Source: a virus. From it: a stretch of DNA of 52,697 nucleotides. The translations under genes and the position numbers were made by a program. The notes beneath the pieces were generated by a model. The model did not search any database and was not told the origin of the DNA. It saw only the letters and a list, made by a program, of their open reading frames with translations. Location of the stretch: positions 1 to 52,697 of the IMG/VR virus record IMGVR_UViG_3300026097_001084; one strand, given 5' to 3'. The first letter of the stretch is position 1, and each line of letters starts with the position of its first letter. Of this stretch, positions 24,544 through 32,550 are shown in pieces.

Positions 24544-27059
24544 TAAAAGGAGAAAAACTTTTCTGCTGTCTTTTGGTCACTCATAACATCACCCCAATCC
24601 AATGCTCCATAAAAATCTTCAAGTTTCTTTAATAACTCTCGTTCAAAGATTTTATCATGATTAATATAAGTTTTAATTAAATCCATGATTTGTGGTGGGT
24701 CATTATAACCATTAAAACCAACTGCATCTAATCCAAATGGATTTTGTTTAAGATATACCCACTTAATCTTATCACCATCCTTTAAAGGTTCAAATTGATT
24801 TTCAACCCCAAAGTGTTTTAATAATTGATTATATGCGATTGATGCTTTTACGTGTGCGGGTGTACCACTAGCAAATTGGAACATTGCCGTTTGGTCTTTT
24901 TTCTTAGGCATGTACTTTGATAAGTTTTTAACTGCTCCAGCTTTTGCAATCTTAACAACATCCATGTTTACCAAATCTTTTTTGAATGCATGAACTTTAT
25001 CGGTAAGTTGTTCTTCAGTATCACCTCTTAGGATTTCAATCAGAACTTCACTCATAAACTTTCTAAAAGCGGCTGGGTATGATGAACGTACAACATCCAA
25101 TCCCTTTACATCTAACTTATCAACAGGTACACCATTATCTGAAATAATCCATTGTGCGTATCTTTTCTTTGCAATCCATATACCAGCTTTAGAAACGAAT
25201 TCCTTTTTAATCTCCAATCTATGTTTATCTATATTGAAAACTTTTTTGGCAAGAATATTATAAAAGTTATTTAGATAATCTTGCATCTCACCTGCTATAT
25301 CATTTACATAACCAGCGATAACATCTTGTTCGTTATCTTTCCAATTTGGAATTCTATGGTCTAAGAGAGGAGCTGCGGAAAAGAATACAGAATCAGTATC
25401 AATATATATGTTAGAGTCAGCATCAGGAGTACCCAACTCCTTGTTGTACTTGATGTTAGCCATATCAGCCGTGCTTTTAATAACCGTCTGACCGGTTGTG
25501 GTAACAGCGGTAGCATTATCAACATCATAGAACCGAAAGGCAGGAAGACCAAGCACCCCATATAAAGAGTTAAGAAGAATCTTTTGTACCAACTGTCTTT
25601 TTTTGTAAAAAGCGTATTTCTCTTTTTCACCACTATCCCCATATTGTTTTTCTAACTTTCTAAATTCTACCCTTTGTTTAAACCAAGTATCTAATATATC
25701 AGGAATACACCCAACTACATCGGTTCGGTATAATACACCATTTGATGCTATTGAGAATTTAGATTTATCTAAATATTCTTTTAGATTTTCTTTGGAGATT
25801 GCATCTTCTCCGATATAATAAGTATCAACTTCACCTTTAATGAATTTCTGTGCATCCCAATCTTTAATCTTACCAACTTTCGTTTCTGGTGAGATATTAA
25901 TACTCATAATAATGGATGGATATAGGGAAGTTAAATCCAAATCATATATCCATTCATACTTACCAACGATTGGTGCTTTTACATATGCTCCAATAAACTT
26001 TTCTTCGTTATTATCACGAAGTGCTTGCATTCTCTCCTGTCTATCTGCTGGTTTATTTGGTGCTACAATATTCTTACGTTTAAGATAAGTTAACATTGCT
26101 CCTTCAAGATACTTTGATGAATAAACAAAATCTTCATAAGGTACATGTCCTGCGTGACAGATACCACGAGCAGTATCAATGAATTGTAATTTTTCATCAA
26201 ACTGAACTACCAATTCAACATCCACTAAGTTATACTCAATGAATTTTTCAATATCATCTCTAAATAAGATATCCAAGTTACCATCATATTCAATCTTACC
26301 TTTACCCAATTCTCGTTGAGCAATAGAATCCAATCTATATGAATCTAATTCAGAGTAGGTAAAGTTCTTGTAAAGGGATAGGTAATCTAAATAAGATACA
26401 CCAGCCATAAAATATCTTTTACGATAAGGAGACCAGAAACATTGTCCGATTGGTGATAATCTATTTGCATGTTTCTCACCTAATAATCGTTTTATACGAT
26501 TGTATAACATAGGTGTATCGAAATAATCAATATTCCAACCCGTAACGATTGTTGGATTAATCATTTCGTAGAGTTCCAAATACTTCATCAACATATCTCG
26601 TTCATCCTTAAATGGAATTACGATTGCTTTATCAGTAGTTTTCTCTACCATTAACCCGTCTTTATCCATTACCAATACCCAGTATTGATTGGTAGCAGAA
26701 TCATGGAGTGCGATTGATGTTAATTCGTTTGTAGCTTCTTCTGGATTTGGCAATCCACTTGTCATCTCACACTCAATATCGTAAGTGAGTATAACATGTC
26801 CTTCTGAAGGTAAATCCGAATCAGTATAAATATCTACTAAAACTCTTGTAGTTTCTGGTACATCAGATTCAAACAAGTTTTTATCATCTTTACTATATCT
26901 ATGAATTTTAGTTACCTTATCCCCATATAAAGTAGTATATTCACCTCGTTCTGCTCTTTCATAGGCATATCGAGTATATGGAAATGTTCTGTAACCTTGC
27001 TTATCATCCCAAAGATGGACAAGATTCTTTTCTCGCTGGTAATATACGTTCTTGTACAA
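24543..27059 (-). CDS. 43: Family B DNA polymerase (T4 gp43-like)
   Basis: An 838-residue replicative polymerase. The 3'-5' exonuclease motifs are 'LTYDIECEM' (Exo I, D-x-E), 'TGWNIDYFDTP' (Exo II) and 'EYNLVDVELV' (Exo III). The polymerase motifs are 'DLTSLYPSII' (A), 'KILLNSLYGVLG' (B) and 'YIDTDSVFF' (C). The length is close to T4 gp43 (898). The only start before the conserved opening 'YKNVYYQREKN' is a TTG at 27059. It immediately follows, in the same frame, the TAA of the upstream glycosyltransferase gene. Loading is by the gp44/62 and gp45 proteins encoded downstream. The start codon choice is less certain than the identity. Confidence 0.95.
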   Translation of the reverse strand: MYKNVYYQREKNLVHLWDDKQGYRTFPYTRYAYERAERGEYTTLYGDKVTKIHRYSKDDKNLFESDVPETTRVLVDIYTDSDLPSEGHVILTYDIECEMTSGLPNPEEATNELTSIALHDSATNQYWVLVMDKDGLMVEKTTDKAIVIPFKDERDMLMKYLELYEMINPTIVTGWNIDYFDTPMLYNRIKRLLGEKHANRLSPIGQCFWSPYRKRYFMAGVSYLDYLSLYKNFTYSELDSYRLDSIAQRELGKGKIEYDGNLDILFRDDIEKFIEYNLVDVELVVQFDEKLQFIDTARGICHAGHVPYEDFVYSSKYLEGAMLTYLKRKNIVAPNKPADRQERMQALRDNNEEKFIGAYVKAPIVGKYEWIYDLDLTSLYPSIIMSINISPETKVGKIKDWDAQKFIKGEVDTYYIGEDAISKENLKEYLDKSKFSIASNGVLYRTDVVGCIPDILDTWFKQRVEFRKLEKQYGDSGEKEKYAFYKKRQLVQKILLNSLYGVLGLPAFRFYDVDNATAVTTTGQTVIKSTADMANIKYNKELGTPDADSNIYIDTDSVFFSAAPLLDHRIPNWKDNEQDVIAGYVNDIAGEMQDYLNNFYNILAKKVFNIDKHRLEIKKEFVSKAGIWIAKKRYAQWIISDNGVPVDKLDVKGLDVVRSSYPAAFRKFMSEVLIEILRGDTEEQLTDKVHAFKKDLVNMDVVKIAKAGAVKNLSKYMPKKKDQTAMFQFASGTPAHVKASIAYNQLLKHFGVENQFEPLKDGDKIKWVYLKQNPFGLDAVGFNGYNDPPQIMDLIKTYINHDKIFERELLKKLEDFYGALDWGDVMSDQKTAEKFFSF

Positions 27060-28205
27060 TTAACTTAATTTTTTGTGAAGTTCAACAATCATTTTATCTT
27101 CATTGGAAGATAACTCATGAGCTCTTTGAATTGCTTTAATAGATTGTTCATTTTTAAATATATCATCATCTAAAAATTTATCTAACAATTCAAAGAATTC
27201 TTTTTTCTTTGTAAAGAATAAACCATTAGGGTCTATCTCTTTATAACAATCAGATGATTGCCATAACATAGGAGTTCCATTCATCATACAATCAGTACCA
27301 CTTACTGACCAACCATGATTAGTTTGTTTCATCTGAACACCAACTGTACAATCTTGTAATCGTTTGTAATATTCATGTTTAGGTACTCGTGTATTATCAA
27401 TCCAAGAATGAGGAACCCTTCCAGTTAATTGAGGTACCCAAACCACAAAATCTTGTCGTTTAGTGTAATATTCCTCCATTAATTTAATGAATTTAGGATA
27501 TCCCTTATAAGCAGCTGGTCTATGATTGAATACAATAATCTTTCTTTTATCATTGGATGGGGTTGGTACTATCTTATCTTTTGGTAATCCTAAATTCCAG
27601 ACAGTAAGAATATCATCTAACTTATTTACAAATTCATCATTAAACATTTCCTTTGCTTCCAATAAAACTCTATTCTTTTGGTCTTGTGTATTTAGATAAC
27701 AAGTTTCCATTTGCGAAATACCCAATAACTCAATAGGTAACCACATCCATTTTGCTTTACCTTCTCGTCTATCTATCCCATTACATGGTAGGTGTTTACT
27801 ACCCTCAAACCAATGAGAATAACCAATGATTTTAGTCCCAAATTTTGCATATCTACCAACTTGTGGCCAATCAGGCAAATGGGAATATATTACATCATAT
27901 TCAGTATCCTTTAATACTTTAATTAAATCAACCGATGGGAATGCCCGTTGATTCATCATATCACCGGGTATATGAATCCCAATTTGCTTTACATTGTGTT
28001 TAGGTAGGGTATTTAATTTTTTAGTAACATTACCCTTTGGTACCAATACAGTAAAATGATATTCACCATGATTATCCAATGCCTTAATATGATTATAAAT
28101 TACATCTATAAATGAATCTTTTTCAATGTTAGATGAGTTTGTAATATTTGGTATTACCAACACTTTCCTAGCGTTTTTGTAATCTATTGCTTCCCAAAAA
28201 TTCAT
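27060..28205 (-). CDS. GT-B-type glycosyltransferase between DUF262-like and polymerase genes
   Basis: A 381-residue protein with GT-B traits. The N-terminal Rossmann-like half has 'RKVLVIPNITNSSN', 'FTVLVPKGNV' and 'EYDVIYSHLPDW'. The C-terminal half has 'KIIVFNHRPAAYKGYPKFIKLMEEYY' (a typical family 1/4 strand and loop) and 'TDCMMNGTPMLWQSSDCYKE', which corresponds to the sugar-nucleotide site region. It lies apart from the main glycan cluster. It overlaps the DUF262-like gene by one base and directly abuts the DNA polymerase gene, so glycosylation of DNA rather than of surface glycan is worth considering. The donor is unknown. Confidence 0.65.
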   Translation of the reverse strand: MNFWEAIDYKNARKVLVIPNITNSSNIEKDSFIDVIYNHIKALDNHGEYHFTVLVPKGNVTKKLNTLPKHNVKQIGIHIPGDMMNQRAFPSVDLIKVLKDTEYDVIYSHLPDWPQVGRYAKFGTKIIGYSHWFEGSKHLPCNGIDRREGKAKWMWLPIELLGISQMETCYLNTQDQKNRVLLEAKEMFNDEFVNKLDDILTVWNLGLPKDKIVPTPSNDKRKIIVFNHRPAAYKGYPKFIKLMEEYYTKRQDFVVWVPQLTGRVPHSWIDNTRVPKHEYYKRLQDCTVGVQMKQTNHGWSVSGTDCMMNGTPMLWQSSDCYKEIDPNGLFFTKKKEFFELLDKFLDDDIFKNEQSIKAIQRAHELSSNEDKMIVELHKKLS

Positions 28206-30253
28206 TATTCAGCTCTCCTTTTCCATTTAACAAAAGTATCAATAGATTCTTGATAATCAAGAACTTTGTCACGGTTATCACTTTTTTGATACTTTTTAAT
28301 CTGCGCTTCACATAACTTAATCATAACATCACAAGCATCTACAAATGTCCCACCATCATCAACTAAATTTCTATCAAATGAATCACTTATGTAGTTATTA
28401 TACTTTTTAGATAATGGAAACCAAAACTTAAATTCTTTTTGTGGATTTTTACTTCTAAATGATAGGTGATGACTTTCATAATTACCAATTTCTACCCACT
28501 CACCACTACTTGGACACAAATACAATTTAGTATCGGTGTGCTTTAATTTATCAGTAACATACTTCATTGAATCAGTCCTACTCCATAAAGAAGTATCGGT
28601 TGCTGATGCTTGTTCGTTAACTTCAGTTACAAATGCTTTAGTAGTAAACAAACCATTAAATACTTTGTATCTATTCAATGAAGTTGCTTTTTCATCTCCA
28701 ACAAACTTATCTGAATTATTTAAGAAGTATTTTTCAAAGTTATTGTTAAATACATCCATAACTGCATTAGCCCAATCGCCAACCGATTGAGAAGATGGTA
28801 GAGTATCTAATATAACATGAGATAAATTAATAAGTTGATATGGTGTGCTGAATCTCAAATCAGCTACACACCCTCTATTGTAACTTATTAACTTATATTG
28901 TTGTTTATCAACTACGTTTAGTTGTTCTGAATCAATTACATTTGCATTTTTTAACAAATTACTTAATTCATCTTTGAATTGTTGCTCCCACATTTTTCTC
29001 TTTTCATCAAATATCATCAATCTTTTAATAAAATCAACGTTAGTAAAATGATATGCAAGAGAAATTCCGTTTTGGATATATTGGATTGTGGTTTTATCAT
29101 CTTCAATTACTAATGAACTAAATAGATTTAAATATCTGTCTCTAACACTATCAACCAGTCCATAAGTTTTCCACATTTCATTTTGCCAATATGGACCAGA
29201 GCCATATCCTCTAGCAACTGATTCAATTGAATTTTTCTTTAATGGTTCTAAGTGATAACTAACAACACCATCATTATTATGCGAATGTATTCTTGAAATA
29301 AGAAGGTTGTTAATAAAAATCAAATACTGGTCATAGTTCATTTCAGTATAATCTTTACTAGTCAAATCATATGAAAATGTCTTTGGTAAGTATTTTGAGA
29401 AATTAAAACCAGTTCTATTAAATAGTGGAATATTTGGTATTAAATTGGATAGTAATCCACGCTCGTTATCTAATTCATACTCAACATCATACAATAAAGA
29501 GTTTAATTTACTACCATCTAATTCAGTTTTTACACGTTGAGTTACTGAGTGAGATGAAATGTGTTCATTCAACTTTTTCATTAAAGTACTTGCACCCTTT
29601 GATGTAGTGAAGTGAACCTTACCGGTTAATTTAGTTTTATTTGTATCAGATACATAAGTTTGAAACTTTGGGTAATATTCAATAATATCATTGATATCAA
29701 ATTCAGATTGTGTTAGATTTACGGAAAACTCTTTAAGTATAGACCATACTTTGGAATATTCAAAATCAAATCCATCAGATTCACGTCTGATAATAACATT
29801 CTCCAAATCATCCGATTTGAATTTTTTATTATTAAGAATAGTATCTGAAAATGAAAATGTTTGATGCTGACCATCGTAACAATAAATTAATCCATTAAAC
29901 TCTTTATCAATTAACACGACAATATGTGCATTTGGAGCCGTATTACCATCAAGAATATCAAATATTTGTTCTAATTGATATTCACCAGTTTGTCTTTCTG
30001 CTTTGGTTTGTTGTTTTGGTCTAACCAATCTCAATCGTTTTGTATTCAATTTCTCAGCCTCCAATGGGTTATCATAGAACTTAATAAGTTCAGATACACC
30101 AGTATCGATGAAGTTTAATGAAAATTGAAATGTTGATTTTTGTTTGGTTTCCGATGCCAATTTCCAGGTGGAATAAAATCGGTTGTAGGTTTTTTCAACA
30201 TCCGTATCGGATAAGTTGATTAATTCATTTCCGTAAAATTCGTTTTCTTTCAT
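28205..30253 (-). CDS. DUF262-like (DGQH) protein with HNH-like C-terminus
   Basis: A 682-residue protein. Residues 90-140, 'GEYQLEQIFDIL' followed by a Pro/Asn turn, strand and 'YCYDGQHQTFSF' (DGQH at 127-130), resemble the N-terminal DUF262/ParB-like NTP-using domain of GmrSD-type enzymes (Y-Q-R...DGQQR). Near the C-terminus 'LYLCPSSGEWVEIGNYESHH' (Cys580, His595-596), 'SKNP' and 'FPLSKKYNNYISD' are arranged like an HNH nuclease, although the last ligand is Asp rather than His. GmrSD-like enzymes cut modified DNA. Here the gene lies directly downstream of two Mom-like modification genes and has tandem promoters plus a 5' hairpin. Function is inferred; a regulatory or modification-sensing role is equally possible. 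Confidence 0.5.
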   Translation of the reverse strand: MKENEFYGNELINLSDTDVEKTYNRFYSTWKLASETKQKSTFQFSLNFIDTGVSELIKFYDNPLEAEKLNTKRLRLVRPKQQTKAERQTGEYQLEQIFDILDGNTAPNAHIVVLIDKEFNGLIYCYDGQHQTFSFSDTILNNKKFKSDDLENVIIRRESDGFDFEYSKVWSILKEFSVNLTQSEFDINDIIEYYPKFQTYVSDTNKTKLTGKVHFTTSKGASTLMKKLNEHISSHSVTQRVKTELDGSKLNSLLYDVEYELDNERGLLSNLIPNIPLFNRTGFNFSKYLPKTFSYDLTSKDYTEMNYDQYLIFINNLLISRIHSHNNDGVVSYHLEPLKKNSIESVARGYGSGPYWQNEMWKTYGLVDSVRDRYLNLFSSLVIEDDKTTIQYIQNGISLAYHFTNVDFIKRLMIFDEKRKMWEQQFKDELSNLLKNANVIDSEQLNVVDKQQYKLISYNRGCVADLRFSTPYQLINLSHVILDTLPSSQSVGDWANAVMDVFNNNFEKYFLNNSDKFVGDEKATSLNRYKVFNGLFTTKAFVTEVNEQASATDTSLWSRTDSMKYVTDKLKHTDTKLYLCPSSGEWVEIGNYESHHLSFRSKNPQKEFKFWFPLSKKYNNYISDSFDRNLVDDGGTFVDACDVMIKLCEAQIKKYQKSDNRDKVLDYQESIDTFVKWKRRAE

Positions 30254-30281
30254 AACTTTTCCTTTAGTTAATTAATTAATC

Positions 30282-30297
30282 GAGGTACTCAGACCTC
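30282..30297 (-). promoter_or_regulatory. Small hairpin in the leader of the DUF262-like gene
   Basis: On the minus strand GAGGT-CTGAGT-ACCTC forms a five-pair stem with a six-base loop. It lies about 10 bases downstream of the TATATTTG element at 30308-30315, i.e. at or near the transcript 5' end, and 29 bases before the ATG. It could protect the mRNA end or be an operator. Confidence 0.4.
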
Positions 30298-30307
30298 CTT
30301 TGTTATA

Positions 30308-30339
30308 CAAATATACGTAATTTATTTTAATTATCTAAA
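30308..30339 (-). promoter_or_regulatory. Bacteroidota-type promoter (proximal) for the DUF262-like gene
   Basis: Minus strand TTTA (30339-30336), 20-base spacer, TATATTTG (30315-30308). The -7 element is perfect and the -33 has one mismatch. It is the nearer of two tandem promoter-like units in the gap 30254-30467. Confidence 0.6.
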
Positions 30340-30408
30340 TATTTTTTTAAATATTTATCACTATCTAAATAAATTAATTATGTCATATCTCTCATCTTGA
30401 TTACATAG

Positions 30409-30439
30409 TAAATATACAACAATATTTGAGATATTCAAA
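30409..30439 (-). promoter_or_regulatory. Bacteroidota-type promoter (distal) for the DUF262-like gene
   Basis: Minus strand TTTG (30439-30436), 19-base spacer, TATATTTA (30416-30409). It starts just after the second Mom-like gene ends at 30468. Together with the proximal unit it gives tandem promoters about 100 bases apart. The rest of the 214-base gap is A+T-rich with no further ORF. Confidence 0.55.
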
Positions 30440-30467
30440 ATTTAAAATGTTAAAGTTTTGTTAAAAT

Positions 30468-31262
30468 TTACCAAAAATTTACTTTATTTTCTGATTCGAT
30501 AGTTTCATAGTGTTCTATCTTTGGTAAATAATCTTCTAAGTTCTTTGGATAAGGATAAACTTTGTGTTTCAATTTTGATTTCAACTTCTTAGTTTCTCCT
30601 TTAGTTTGACCTAATATCTGAATGTATCTATTCTTAGGTGCTTCTTTCTTTCTCCAAAATTCTTTATAACCATCTTTACCAACTGCCTCTTTTAGTTTTT
30701 CTATATTATGTGAACCCCACTTAGAAAATACAGTTCTTGAATGTATCCACTTATAAGGGTCTTTAGTTAATGATATACTAAAGTTTGGCATCAGTTGTAT
30801 TTGTGATGTATCTTGGAATAACCAATTTGTTGCTTGGTAAATTCCACCAAGATGTCCTTGCTCAGAATCAGAATAAGAAATCAACATCTTTATATTAGGT
30901 GCATTTTCTTTTAACCACTTAAAAGATTGTCCCATTGAGTATGATTCAATATTAGAACCATAACCATCGTGTATGAACAATCGTGTTAACTCTAAACACT
31001 CATCTTTGCCCAATCCATCAATTACCGAAGTTACTGCTGACCTACCCACTGGATATCCATAAATAAGACAACCTATGAGTTGTTCAGTATTACCCAATAC
31101 ATCTTCGGTATCGGTTTCGTAAAATATACCAAGTGCATACCTACACATTGAAAATGCGTGTGTATAATGATACTTTACAATCATATCCTTACCAGCTGCT
31201 TTACTGATTTCTCTGATTGTAATTTTGGATGTATCCACGTAATGTTTATTCTCCTCCTTCAA
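30468..31262 (-). CDS. Mom-like DNA modification protein (copy 2)
   Basis: A 264-residue protein of the phage Mu Mom type, a GNAT-like fold that adds a carbamoylmethyl group to adenine in Mu DNA. Visible family features are 'KYHYTHAF', 'LIGCLIYGYPVGRSA', 'ECLELTRLFIHDGYGSNIES', 'SFKWLKENAPNIKMLISYSDSEQGH' and 'GGIYQATNWLFQ'. The next gene upstream is a full-length paralogue. The start appears to be TTG at 31262, overlapping the first copy's stop region; its product aligns with the paralogue's 'MKE...Y-x-D-T-S-K' opening, and no ATG exists before residue 27. It probably modifies phage DNA against host restriction. Confidence 0.8.
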   Translation of the reverse strand: MKEENKHYVDTSKITIREISKAAGKDMIVKYHYTHAFSMCRYALGIFYETDTEDVLGNTEQLIGCLIYGYPVGRSAVTSVIDGLGKDECLELTRLFIHDGYGSNIESYSMGQSFKWLKENAPNIKMLISYSDSEQGHLGGIYQATNWLFQDTSQIQLMPNFSISLTKDPYKWIHSRTVFSKWGSHNIEKLKEAVGKDGYKEFWRKKEAPKNRYIQILGQTKGETKKLKSKLKHKVYPYPKNLEDYLPKIEHYETIESENKVNFW

Positions 31263-32007
31263 TTGGTTCTAATTTGCGAATTTCCATTTCTTCAATTTCA
31301 GTATTCTTTGAATATGGTAGTGATGGATGTTTTAAATTTTTCAATAACTTTCTTCTCTCACCACCCTTTGAAAGAATATAAACGTATCTATGCTTTCTTG
31401 GTTCTTTTCTAATCCAAAATGGCTTAGTTACCTGCTTCTGAATTTCTGTGGGGTTATTGGTACCATAGTATGGAAATATAGTTCTACCATGTTGCCACTC
31501 ACCATTTTCATCAAACTTAAATGACCAACTATCATTAAATCGTAAAGAGTTTCCTTGGTAAATCCAATTGGTTGCTTGATATATAGTTCCAGCGTGTCCT
31601 TCTTTCGGGTCTGAATATGATATCAATCCCTTCACTTGTGGTACATTTTCTCGTAACCAATCAAATGTCTTTCCTAAGAACCAACTTTCTATATTAGAAC
31701 CATACCCATCAAAAACAAATAATCTTACCAATTCCAAAACTTCGGTTCTATCTAACATTTCAGATATAGATTGTCCACTCAACCTACCAATTGGGTCACC
31801 ATAACATGCAACTCCAATTAATTTATCTTCAACACCACTAAAGAATGGGTGTTCTTCTATATCGGAAGTAAATAAACCAATAGCGTAAGAAACCTTTGTC
31901 CACAATCCACTATAATGATTATTGATAATGATATCTTTCGCTACCGATTTGTTTATAGCTCTTATTGATAATTTAGAAGTATCACAATATACCTTATCCT
32001 CTTTCAT
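31246..32007 (-). CDS. Mom-like DNA modification protein (copy 1)
   Basis: A 253-residue Mom-type protein. 'NNHYSGLW' (the H-Y-S near the acyl-donor site), 'LIGVACYGDPIGRLSG', 'EVLELVRLFVFDGYGSNIES', 'FDWLRENVPQVKGLISYSDPKEGH' and 'GTIYQATNWIYQGN' are the successive family blocks. It shares all blocks with the following gene but differs in residues around 'GDPIGR/GYPVGR' and in the C-terminal basic tail, so the two may use different positions, bases or partners. It overlaps the HTH gene upstream by 4 bases (ATGA). It acts in the cytoplasm on DNA. Confidence 0.82.
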   Translation of the reverse strand: MKEDKVYCDTSKLSIRAINKSVAKDIIINNHYSGLWTKVSYAIGLFTSDIEEHPFFSGVEDKLIGVACYGDPIGRLSGQSISEMLDRTEVLELVRLFVFDGYGSNIESWFLGKTFDWLRENVPQVKGLISYSDPKEGHAGTIYQATNWIYQGNSLRFNDSWSFKFDENGEWQHGRTIFPYYGTNNPTEIQKQVTKPFWIRKEPRKHRYVYILSKGGERRKLLKNLKHPSLPYSKNTEIEEMEIRKLEPIEGGE

Positions 32008-32207
32008 AAACTACCAGACCAAAATTCGTTTAGATGTTGCCATGTTTGCATCCTAACTATTTTGATAACGTTGGCAGGAGATACTCTATTATTACGAGCT
32101 ATTACAGCTACATTACGATGTCCCATCGCCCATAACTTTCTTATTTGTATAACCTGCTCATCCGTTAGTTTAGCGCTAGGATGAGACTGACCTCTTAATA
32201 TTGGCAT
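32004..32207 (-). CDS. Small helix-turn-helix protein
   Basis: A 67-residue protein with 'SAKLTDEQVIQIRKLWAMG', a spacer, then 'VAVIARNNRVSPANVIKIVRMQTWQHL'. This is the HTH module (K-L-T-x-x-x-V-x-x-I-R ... I-A-x-x-x-x-V-S-x-x-x-I-x-x-I-x-x-x-x-x-W) often fused to phage HNH endonucleases as a DNA-binding unit; here it stands alone. It is first in the operon with the two Mom-like genes and lies directly behind a palindromic promoter, so it is a candidate autoregulator. It could also be the remnant of a homing endonuclease. Confidence 0.7.
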   Translation of the reverse strand: MPILRGQSHPSAKLTDEQVIQIRKLWAMGHRNVAVIARNNRVSPANVIKIVRMQTWQHLNEFWSGSL

Positions 32208-32222
32208 TTTATTTGTTTTATG

Positions 32223-32255
32223 TAAAGATACGAAATTTATTTGGATAAACCAAAT
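32223..32255 (-). promoter_or_regulatory. Bacteroidota-type promoter with palindrome at -33 (HTH-Mom operon)
   Basis: Minus strand TTTG (32254-32251), 20-base spacer, TATCTTTA (32230-32223). The -33 is one arm of the perfect repeat ATTTGG-N5-CCAAAT at 32239-32255. The HTH gene's ATG is 15 bases downstream. Confidence 0.8.
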
Positions 32256-32258
32256 ATT

Positions 32259-32525
32259 TTATGCACTTTTTATTTCATTTAGTGCATTGGTGTAAGCCAT
32301 TTCAGATTGTAATCCAGCGAATCTCTGAACTTCCTTACCATCTACTTCTACCACTACAGTAGGTACCGAACGAATTGAATATTTTTGAGCAATTTCAAAA
32401 TCTTTATCAACATCTACATCTAAGAATGATATTTCATTGAATTTAGATTTTACATTTTCCATAACAGGTGTTAACATTTTACAAGGTCCACACCACACTG
32501 CGTAGAATTTTTTTACTTCAATCAT
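32259..32525 (-). CDS. trxA: Thioredoxin
   Basis: An 88-residue thioredoxin with the active site 'FYAVWCGPCKMLTPVM', the strand 'FLDVDVDKDFEIAQKYSIRSVPTVVV' carrying the conserved cis-Pro, and the C-terminal 'EVQRFAGLQS'. It is slightly shorter than E. coli thioredoxin (109) through a trimmed N-terminus. It follows nrdA by 25 bases and is the likely electron donor for the phage ribonucleotide reductase. Confidence 0.93.
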   Translation of the reverse strand: MIEVKKFYAVWCGPCKMLTPVMENVKSKFNEISFLDVDVDKDFEIAQKYSIRSVPTVVVEVDGKEVQRFAGLQSEMAYTNALNEIKSA

Positions 32526-32550
32526 TTTTTTCTCCTATTAAATTAATATT

